5,458 nt of DNA from DATEHQ01 sp035279525. Its GTDB lineage: Bacteria; Chloroflexota; Dormibacteria; Dormibacterales; Dormibacteraceae. Of the stretch, positions 1-5,458 are shown in pieces. A program made the translations under genes and the position numbers. Position 1 is the stretch's first letter, and each line of letters begins with the position of its first letter. The notes under the pieces were generated by a model that saw only the letters and a list, made by a program, of their open reading frames with translations, was not told the origin of the DNA and made no database searches. Location of the stretch: NCBI GenBank assembly GCA_035279525.1, contig DATEHQ010000147.1, positions 1-5,458 of the forward strand, written 5' to 3'.

Positions 1-1081
<1,081 letters not shown>

Positions 1082-1099
1082 GGGCCATCGGGTAGGCAA

Positions 1100-1110
1100 G
1101 GGGAAAGGGA
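1100..1110 (+). promoter_or_regulatory. Ribosome binding site of rpsJ
   Basis: A purine-rich stretch, GGGGAAAGGGA, ends 6 bases before a GTG codon at 1117. It sits in the only real intergenic gap of the window (1082-1116). It supports GTG as the rpsJ start, since the protein from there begins like other S10 proteins. The gap shows no -35/-10 pair and no hairpin with a T-run, so rpsJ is probably transcribed through from tuf. Confidence 0.7.
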
Positions 1111-1116
1111 CAGCAA

Positions 1117-1422
1117 GTGGCGCAGAAGATTCGGATCCGGCTGAAGGCCTACGACCATCGCGTGCTGGATCAGGCGGCGGACAAGATCATCGACACCGCC
1201 CGCCGGGCGAACGCGCGCACTGCCGGCCCGATCCCTCTTCCGACCGAGATCTCGAAGCTGACGGTGATTCGGAGCCCGTTCATCGACAAGGATTCACGCG
1301 AGCAGTTCGAGATGCGCACGCACAAGCGCGTCGTCGACATCCTCGACTTCAACCCTCGCGTCGTCGACGCCCTTCAACGGCTCACGCTCCCGGCGGGCGT
1401 GAGCATCGAGATCAAGAGCTGA
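1117..1422 (+). CDS. rpsJ: 30S ribosomal protein S10 (NusE)
   Basis: S10 is a small-subunit head protein. In bacteria it also works as NusE, pairing with NusB in transcription antitermination. The 101-residue product matches the family length (about 102-103) from end to end. It opens with KIRIRLKAYDHR (4-15), followed by the conserved GPIPLPT (37-43) at the base of the long hairpin that reaches into the 30S head. It continues with EMRTHKRVVDI and ends in a short strand with PAGVSIEIK. The start is GTG, chosen because of the purine-rich site just upstream and the family's N-terminus. It is the first gene of the S10 cluster proper. Its TGA (1420-1422) is one base from the rplC ATG, so the two are likely translationally coupled. 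The leader of more than 150 bases that carries L4 feedback control in E. coli is absent here. Confidence 0.98.
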   Translation: MAQKIRIRLKAYDHRVLDQAADKIIDTARRANARTAGPIPLPTEISKLTVIRSPFIDKDSREQFEMRTHKRVVDILDFNPRVVDALQRLTLPAGVSIEIKS

Positions 1423-1423
1423 G

Positions 1424-2086
1424 ATGAAAGGGCTGCTCGCGAAGAAGCTCGGTATGACGCAGCTCTTCAACGCTGACGGCACGACCTCGGCAGTGACAGT
1501 GCTCGAGGCAGGCCCATGCCGCGTCCTGGGCCTGCGCACCAGGGAGAAGGACGGCTACGAAGCCGCCCGCATCGCCTTCGGGCTGGTCCCCGAGCGCAAG
1601 CTCACCCAGGGCCGGTTGGGCGAGTTCAAGAAGGCAAGCCTGGAGCCTCACCGGCACGTGGTCGAGATCCGCGGCTACGGCGGGCTGGAGGCGGGGCAGG
1701 AGCTGAAGGCCGAGATCTTCGCCGCCGGCGAGCTGGTCGACGTCACGTCGACGAGCAAGGGCAAGGGCTTCCAGGGCCTGGTCAAGCGCCACAAGTTCAG
1801 CCGCGGACCCGAATCCCACGGCTCGATGAACGTCCGCCAGCCCGGAGCCATCGGCGCGACGGACGCCGCGCGCGTGTTCAAGGGCGTGCGCATGGCGGGG
1901 CAGATGGGTAACGAGCGCACGACCGCCCGCGCCTACAGGGTCGTTCGGGTCGACGCGGAGCGCAACCTGATCCTGGTCAGGGGCGGAGTGCCAGGCGCCA
2001 CGGGCGCCCTCGTGCTGGTTCGCGAATCCACCAAGAAGATCAAGCCCAAGGGTCCCGCCGGCAAACCGAACCCGAGGAAGGTCTGA
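1424..2086 (+). CDS. rplC: 50S ribosomal protein L3
   Basis: L3 is an early-assembling large-subunit protein that binds 23S rRNA and sends an extension toward the peptidyl-transferase centre. The 220-residue product starts MKGLLAKKLGMTQLF, a typical L3 N-terminus. Residues 99-122 fit the family signature, with TSKGKGFQG at 110-118 and KR at 121-122. Then come SHGS (131-134), VFKG (151-154), RMAGQMGNE (156-164) and VDAERNLILVRG (176-187). The E. coli glutamine methylated by PrmB (in SIGQNQTP) has no counterpart: the segment here reads AIGATDAARVF. The last 20 residues are a Lys/Pro-rich basic tail, making the protein slightly longer than E. coli L3 (209). The start lies one base after the rpsJ stop. 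Only a weak AAGAG (1414-1418) precedes it, so coupling to rpsJ probably matters. Confidence 0.98.
   Translation: MKGLLAKKLGMTQLFNADGTTSAVTVLEAGPCRVLGLRTREKDGYEAARIAFGLVPERKLTQGRLGEFKKASLEPHRHVVEIRGYGGLEAGQELKAEIFAAGELVDVTSTSKGKGFQGLVKRHKFSRGPESHGSMNVRQPGAIGATDAARVFKGVRMAGQMGNERTTARAYRVVRVDAERNLILVRGGVPGATGALVLVRESTKKIKPKGPAGKPNPRKV
2074..2081 (+). promoter_or_regulatory. Ribosome binding site of rplD
   Basis: GAGGAAGG lies inside the last codons of rplC, 6 bases before the ATG at 2088. It is the best-spaced strong Shine-Dalgarno match in the window. It decides the start of L4: it favours ATG 2088, and hence the long N-terminal extension, over in-frame GTG codons at 2181 and 2199. Confidence 0.75.
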
Positions 2087-2087
2087 G

Positions 2088-2876
2088 ATGCCGGAAAGCA
2101 AGCCCTCAGGCAGGACGCGGACGGCCGGCAAGCCCGCCGCCTCGCGCAGCACCGCCACCACTCGCAAGGTCGCGCGGCCGGTGGCGAAGAAGAAGGACGT
2201 GGAACGGGAGACCAGCGATCCGCTCCATGCTCCGTACTTCGACGCGCTGGGCGAGCGCAACGGCGAGGTCGAGCTGCCGCGCGCCATCTTCGCCGAGCAG
2301 CCGAACGTCCCCGTCATGCACCAGGCTTACGTGCGCCAGCTCGCCAACGCGAGGCAGGGCACGGCCAGCACCAAGACGCGGGCGACGGTGTCCGGCGGCG
2401 GCGCCAAGCCCTATCGCCAGAAGGGCACCGGCCGCGCCCGCCACGGGTCGACCCGCGAGCCGAGCATGAAAGGCGGCGCGGTCGTGTTCGGCCCGAGACC
2501 GCGCAGCTACGCGCAGAAGATGCCGAAGCAGATGCGCCGGCTGGCCCTTCGGTCGGCCCTGAGCCAGAAGGCCATCGACGGCCAGGTCCGCGTCATCGAG
2601 AGCTTCGTGTTCGACGAGCCCAAGACCAGGCAGGCGCGGGACCTGATGGCCGCGATCGGCTTCGACGGTTCGACGCTGATCGTCCTGCCGGCTCCCAACT
2701 ACGTGGTGAGCCGGTCGTTCGACAACCTGCCGGACACGAAGCTGATCCTGGCCCGCAACATCAACATCCGCGACCTCTTCTCACATACCTACCTTTTGAT
2801 CTCGAAGGATTCGATCGAGCTGCTGGAGGAGAACTTCAGCCACCGCGACCGGCAGAAGAACGGAGCCACGGAATGA
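2088..2876 (+). CDS. rplD: 50S ribosomal protein L4 with basic N-terminal extension
   Basis: L4 binds 23S rRNA, and its long loop helps form the narrow point of the peptide exit tunnel. In E. coli it also represses the S10 operon. The 262 residues exceed the usual 200-230. The core begins near residue 50 (PYFDALGE). It shows ANARQGTASTKTRA (86-99), the tunnel loop KPYRQKGTGRARHGS (107-121), VVFGPRPRSYAQKMPK (132-147) and RRLALRSALSQK (150-161). The C-terminal part contains LPDTKLILARNINIRDL (214-230). Residues 1-48 are rich in Lys, Arg, Thr, Ser, Ala and Pro, with no counterpart in E. coli L4, and are probably disordered. Two tryptophans of the E. coli loop (W60, W78) are Tyr109 and Met127 here. 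A start at GTG 2199 would give a normal-length 225-residue protein, but its purine stretch lies too close, whereas ATG 2088 has a strong site. The end overlaps rplW by 4 bases (ATGA). Confidence 0.97.
   Translation: MPESKPSGRTRTAGKPAASRSTATTRKVARPVAKKKDVERETSDPLHAPYFDALGERNGEVELPRAIFAEQPNVPVMHQAYVRQLANARQGTASTKTRATVSGGGAKPYRQKGTGRARHGSTREPSMKGGAVVFGPRPRSYAQKMPKQMRRLALRSALSQKAIDGQVRVIESFVFDEPKTRQARDLMAAIGFDGSTLIVLPAPNYVVSRSFDNLPDTKLILARNINIRDLFSHTYLLISKDSIELLEENFSHRDRQKNGATE
2862..2865 (+). promoter_or_regulatory. Ribosome binding site of rplW
   Basis: GGAG lies 7 bases before the ATG at 2873, inside the last codons of rplD. Together with the ATGA overlap (start of rplW on the stop of rplD), it supports both direct initiation and re-initiation by ribosomes finishing L4. 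Confidence 0.55.
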
Positions 2877-3187
2877 CGACCAGGGCCGCGTCTGAGGTCG
2901 TGATCGGCCCGGTCATCACCGAGCGCACGTACCAGCTCTACACCCAGGGTCGGTACACGTTCAGAGTGGCGCCGCGGGCGAACAAGACCGAGATCAAAAA
3001 GGCGCTCGAGGAGCAGTACGAGAACCAGGGCATCAAGGTGCGGACCGTCAACACCGTGACGATGCACGGCAAGAAGCGTCGCAGCATGCGGCAATTGGGT
3101 CGCATCGGGCGGAGCGCCAACTGGAAGAAGGCCATCGTGACCCTGGGCGAGGGTCAGAAGATCGAAGGGTTGTTCGGGTCAGTCTGA
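2873..3187 (+). CDS. rplW: 50S ribosomal protein L23
   Basis: L23 sits at the exit of the peptide tunnel on the large subunit and is the docking site for trigger factor and the signal recognition particle. The 104-residue product shows the family's order: GPVITERTY (12-20), YTFRVAPRANKTEIKKAL (28-45), VNTVTMHGKKRR (59-70), then NWKKAIVTLGEGQKIE (83-98). Glu17 in VITER aligns with E. coli Glu18, the residue known to contact trigger factor. Between the Tyr of EEQYENQG and VNT there are about three more residues than in E. coli L23, a small loop insertion. The start is the ATG of the ATGA overlap with rplD. The end overlaps the rplB ATG by one base (TGATG), again suggesting coupled translation. 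Confidence 0.97.
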   Translation: MTTRAASEVVIGPVITERTYQLYTQGRYTFRVAPRANKTEIKKALEEQYENQGIKVRTVNTVTMHGKKRRSMRQLGRIGRSANWKKAIVTLGEGQKIEGLFGSV

Positions 3188-4029
3188 TGCCGATTCGAAA
3201 GTTCCGACCCACAAGCCCCGGCCGCCGATTCATGTCGATCGCCGGCTTCGACGAGATCACGACCGACCAGCCCGAGAAGTCGCTGCTCGAGTCGATCCCG
3301 ACGCATGCCGGCCGCAACAACCAGGGCCGCATCACGACGCGGCACCAGGGTGGCGGCTACCGCAAGCTCTATCGGAAGATCGATTTCAGGCGCGACAAGC
3401 GCGGTGTCCCCGGAAAGGTGGCGACGATCGAGTACGACCCCAACCGGAGCGCGCGCATCGCGCTGATCCACTACAGGGACGGGGAAAAGCGGTACATCCT
3501 CGCGCCGCTGGGCCTCAAGGTGGGGGACCCCATCGAGAGCGGGCCGGAGGCCGCCGTCCGGATCGGAAACGCGATCCCGCTCGAGAACATCCCGGTCGGC
3601 TCGACCGTGCACAACATCGAGCTGACCCTGGGCCGTGGCGGCCAGCTGGTCCGGTCGGCGGGGGCGAGCGCGCAGCTGCTGGCCAAGGAGGGCGACTACG
3701 CCGTCATCCGGATGCCGAGCGGCGAGCTGCGCCGGATCCACATCCGCTGCCAGGCCACGATCGGCCAGGTCGGTAACATCGAGCACGAAAACGAGTCCGG
3801 CGGCAAGGCCGGCCGGAGCCGCTGGCTGGGCCAGCGACCGGAGGTCCGCGGCTCGACCATGAACCCCCGCGACCACCCGCACGGCGGTGGCGAAGGGAAG
3901 ACCGGACCCGGTGGCAATCCCAAGACCCCGTGGGGCAAGCCCGCCCTCGGCTACCGCACGCGCAAGCCGAACAAGGCCTCGAGCAAGCTCATCATCCGCC
4001 GCCGCGAGAAGAAAGGACGCAAGAAGTAA
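3187..4029 (+). CDS. rplB: 50S ribosomal protein L2
   Basis: L2 is a conserved large-subunit protein that binds 23S rRNA, bridges the subunits and is needed for peptidyl-transferase activity. The 280-residue product is full length (family about 270-280). It opens MPIRKFRPTSPGRRFMS. It then shows GRNNQGRITTRHQGGGYRKLY (42-62, with minor gaps to consensus), ATIEYDPNRSARIALIHY (79-96), GEKRYILAPLGLKVGD (99-114) and the RNA-binding segment GGQLVRSAGASAQLLAKEG (151-169). Next come ATIGQVGNIEHEN (190-202) and GKAGRSRWLG (206-215). The signature MNPRDHPHGGGEG (225-237) keeps the His pair (230, 232); the first aligns with E. coli His229. Arg228 stands where E. coli has Val. The Lys/Arg-rich C-terminus (TRKPNKAS..., RRREKKGRKK) resembles high-GC Gram-positive forms. 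No Shine-Dalgarno site lies at normal spacing, so translation probably depends on the one-base TGATG overlap with rplW. Confidence 0.98.
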   Translation: MPIRKFRPTSPGRRFMSIAGFDEITTDQPEKSLLESIPTHAGRNNQGRITTRHQGGGYRKLYRKIDFRRDKRGVPGKVATIEYDPNRSARIALIHYRDGEKRYILAPLGLKVGDPIESGPEAAVRIGNAIPLENIPVGSTVHNIELTLGRGGQLVRSAGASAQLLAKEGDYAVIRMPSGELRRIHIRCQATIGQVGNIEHENESGGKAGRSRWLGQRPEVRGSTMNPRDHPHGGGEGKTGPGGNPKTPWGKPALGYRTRKPNKASSKLIIRRREKKGRKK

Positions 4030-4033
4030 GTAG

Positions 4034-4318
4034 ATGTCACGCAGCACCAAGAAAGGCCCGTTCATCAGCCCTCCGTTGAGGGACAAGATCGAGAAGATGA
4101 ACCAGACACGCGACAAGAAGGTGATCCGCACCTGGGCGCGGGCGTCCGTCATCTATCCCGACATGGTCGGGCACACGATCGCCGTCCACGACGGCCGCAA
4201 GCATGTGCCCGTCTTCATCAGCGAGAACATGGTCGGACACCGGTTGGGCGAGTTCGCGCCCACCCGCCATTTCCGCGGCCACGGCACCCATACCGAGAAG
4301 TCGACGGCTCTCAAGTAG
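4034..4318 (+). CDS. rpsS: 30S ribosomal protein S19
   Basis: S19 is a small-subunit head protein that pairs with S13, binds 16S rRNA and lies near the A-site tRNA and the B1a bridge. The 94-residue product is normal in length. It starts MSRSTKKGPFISPPL and contains TWARASVIYPDMVGHTIAVH (33-52). The family signature runs from Asp53 to Thr77 (DGRKHVPVFI..., VGHRLGEFAPT), followed by RHFRGHG (78-84). The start is ATG, 4 bases after the rplB stop. The only clear purine site (AAAGGA, 4012-4017) is 16 bases away, so initiation may rely on ribosomes leaving rplB. The TAG stop (4316-4318) is followed in the same frame by AAG AAG TAA and then the TTG of rplV. This could mean that two lysines were lost from the tail by a point change to TAG. 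Confidence 0.98.
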   Translation: MSRSTKKGPFISPPLRDKIEKMNQTRDKKVIRTWARASVIYPDMVGHTIAVHDGRKHVPVFISENMVGHRLGEFAPTRHFRGHGTHTEKSTALK

Positions 4319-4327
4319 AAGAAGTAA

Positions 4328-4687
4328 TTGGCAACGATGGAAGTTTCAGCGGTTCAGAGATTTGTCCGGCGTGCGCCTCGCAAGGCGCGACTGGTGGCCG
4401 ACTCCGTGCAGGGGATGAAGGTCGCCGACGCGCTCGCGCAGCTGGAGTTCTCGCCCAAGCACGCGGCCAAGGACGTGGCCAAGGCGATCAAGTCGGCAGC
4501 GGCCAACGCCGAGCACAACTTCAACCTGAACCGCGATGAGCTCGTGCTGAAGCAGGTCCTCGTCGACGAGGGCCCGACGTACCGGCGGCGCCGGCCGGTC
4601 AGCCGCAGCATGGCGCACGAATACTTCCATCGCACCTGCCACATCACCGCGGTCGTCGAAGACCAACCGCAAGGAGCTCGAACTTAG
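4328..4687 (+). CDS. rplV: 50S ribosomal protein L22, with divergent tunnel hairpin
   Basis: L22 binds all domains of 23S rRNA, and its long hairpin lines the peptide exit tunnel beside L4. With TTG at 4328 the product is 119 residues. ATG at 4337, three codons on, gives 116 and matches the usual MEV start; I cannot separate them. AGAAG (4317-4321) lies 6 bases before the TTG, which slightly favours it. The core shows APRKARLVADSVQGMKVADAL (16-36), AIKSAAANAEHNFNL (53-67), VLVDEGPTYRRRR (77-89) and HRTCHITAVVED (101-112). The hairpin tip, PRAKGRADR in E. coli (87-95), is PVSRSMAHE here (90-98): Gly91 becomes Ser and Arg92 becomes Met, while Ala93 is kept. The TAG stop is followed without a gap by the rpsC TTG in the same frame. 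Confidence 0.96.
   Translation: MATMEVSAVQRFVRRAPRKARLVADSVQGMKVADALAQLEFSPKHAAKDVAKAIKSAAANAEHNFNLNRDELVLKQVLVDEGPTYRRRRPVSRSMAHEYFHRTCHITAVVEDQPQGART
4671..4676 (+). promoter_or_regulatory. Ribosome binding site of rpsC
   Basis: AAGGAG lies inside the end of rplV, 11 bases before the TTG at 4688. The match is strong but the spacing is rather long. It is the only good site near the conserved S3 N-terminus and supports TTG 4688 as the start. Confidence 0.6.
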
Positions 4688-5458
4688 TTGGGTCATAAAG
4701 TCCACCCGAACGCATTCCGCCTGGGAGTCTTTCGTCCGTGGGAGGCGAACTGGTTCGCCAATCCCAGGGACTACACCAAGATGCTGCACGAAGACCTGGC
4801 GATGCGAAGCATCATCCTGGGGCGCCTGCGCAACGCCGGCATCGCGAAGATCGAGACCGAGCGCTCGTCCAACGCGCAGCTCACGGTCACGATCCACACG
4901 GCCAAGCCGGGCATCGTGATCGGCAAGGGCGGCTCGAGCGTCGACCAGCTGCGTGAGGACCTGGAGAAGCGCTTCGGCAACCGGGTGCGCATCTCGATCC
5001 AGGAGATCAAGCAGCCGGAGCTCGACGCGCAGCTCGTGGCGGAGAACATCGCCTCGCAGATCGAGCGCCGCATCAGCTACAAGCGCGCGATGAAGCAGGC
5101 CATCCTGCGCACCATGCGCGCCGGCGCGAAGGGCATCCGCCTCTACGCGGGCGGCCGGCTTCGCGGCGCCGAGATGGCGCGTCGCGAGCAGGACCGCGAG
5201 GGCCGTGTGCCTCTCCACACGCTGCGCGCCGACATCGATTTCGGCCGCGCGACCGCGAAGACGACGTTCGGCGCCATCGGGATCAAGGTCTGGATCTACA
5301 AGGACCTCATCTCGCCCGCGCAGCGACGCCCGGCCATCGCGGAGGAACCGGTGCCGCAGCCTGAGCCCGCAGCTCCACAACCCGACCTGGCGGCCGCCCT
5401 GGCCGCGGTGACCGCGCCCGAGAGCTCGGCCGCGGCGGAAGCGGTAGCTGCCCCGCCG
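4688..5458 (+). CDS. rpsC: 30S ribosomal protein S3, 3' end missing
   Basis: S3 forms part of the mRNA entry site on the small-subunit head and takes part in unwinding incoming mRNA. From TTG 4688 the frame is open to the window's end, giving 257 residues with no stop. The start is fixed by the conserved GHKVHPNAFRLGV (2-14), directly after the rplV TAG, and by AAGGAG upstream. The KH domain contains PGIVIGKGG (74-82, the GxxG loop). The C-terminal domain has YKRAMKQAI (131-139), where Lys132, Arg133 and Lys136 align with E. coli Arg131, Arg132 and Lys135 of the mRNA helicase site. It continues with GRLRGAEMARRE (156-167), GRVPLHTLRADIDFG (172-186) and IGIKVWIYKD (197-206). The usual SGRLGG reads GGRLRG here. 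From about residue 215 the protein becomes an Ala/Pro/Glu-rich acidic tail of at least 43 residues, unlike the shorter Lys-ending E. coli tail. Confidence 0.97.
   Translation, partial: MGHKVHPNAFRLGVFRPWEANWFANPRDYTKMLHEDLAMRSIILGRLRNAGIAKIETERSSNAQLTVTIHTAKPGIVIGKGGSSVDQLREDLEKRFGNRVRISIQEIKQPELDAQLVAENIASQIERRISYKRAMKQAILRTMRAGAKGIRLYAGGRLRGAEMARREQDREGRVPLHTLRADIDFGRATAKTTFGAIGIKVWIYKDLISPAQRRPAIAEEPVPQPEPAAPQPDLAAALAAVTAPESSAAAEAVAAPP

Noticed and set aside
1082..1116. Possible terminator or promoter between tuf and rpsJ
   Set aside because: There is no inverted repeat followed by a T-run and no recognisable -35/-10 pair. Only a purine-rich ribosome binding site is supported.
1412..2317. 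301-codon reverse-strand frame opposite rplC and rplD
   Set aside because: It is a shadow of GC-rich coding sequence. Its translation is Arg/Ala/Leu-rich with no recognisable domain, and the + strand frames encode unmistakable L3 and L4.
3154..4152. 332-codon reverse-strand frame opposite rplB
   Set aside because: It lies wholly opposite L2 and its neighbours, its composition is low-complexity, and no family is recognisable. Long antisense frames are expected at this GC content.
4738..4956. 72-codon + strand frame starting at GTG 4738
   Set aside because: It is an out-of-frame reading inside rpsC. The real S3 frame starts at TTG 4688 and runs through the whole region with conserved KH-domain sequence.
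4346..5380. 344-codon reverse-strand frame opposite rplV and rpsC
   Set aside because: It mirrors L22 and S3, which are conserved throughout. The antisense product is rich in Arg/Asp/Leu/Val repeats, typical of a shadow frame.

Overview
This window is a stretch of a bacterial chromosome carrying the junction of the str and S10 ribosomal-protein operons. All genes lie on the + strand and are packed almost without gaps. The order is tuf (5' end missing) - rpsJ - rplC - rplD - rplW - rplB - rpsS - rplV - rpsC (3' end missing), the standard order found in most bacteria. About 97-99% of the bases are coding. The largest gap is the 35 bases between tuf and rpsJ. The other junctions are 9 bases or fewer, or overlap by 1-4 bases. 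I see no RNA gene, mobile element, CRISPR array, repeat family, terminator or sigma-type promoter.

Layout: 1-1081 encodes elongation factor Tu, the translation factor that delivers aminoacyl-tRNA. 1117-1422 encodes S10 (small subunit, also NusE). 1424-2086 is L3, 2088-2876 L4, 2873-3187 L23 and 3187-4029 L2, all large-subunit proteins. 4034-4318 is S19 (small-subunit head), 4328-4687 L22 (large subunit, exit tunnel) and 4688-5458 S3 (small subunit, mRNA entry). The stop/start junctions (TGAGATG twice, ATGA, TGATG, TAG-TTG) suggest one polycistronic message with translational coupling.

Organism: the DNA is very GC-rich and codon third positions are mostly G or C. The proteins are clearly bacterial. 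L2 ends in an actinobacterial/Chloroflexota-like C-terminus (TRKPNKAS...LIIRRR), and S3 opens with GHKVHP. L4 has a long basic N-terminal extension. A high-GC, mostly uncultured lineage near Chloroflexota or Actinomycetota would fit, but this is an impression from memory, not a placement.

No undescribed system is visible; this is core housekeeping DNA. The points worth a second look are small. The exit-tunnel hairpin of L22 and the tunnel loop of L4 both depart from usual bacterial residues. EF-Tu has Gln directly after its catalytic histidine. L4 and S3 carry low-complexity terminal extensions. rpsS, rplV and rpsC lie in one reading frame, separated only by stop codons, and the last two probably start with TTG.
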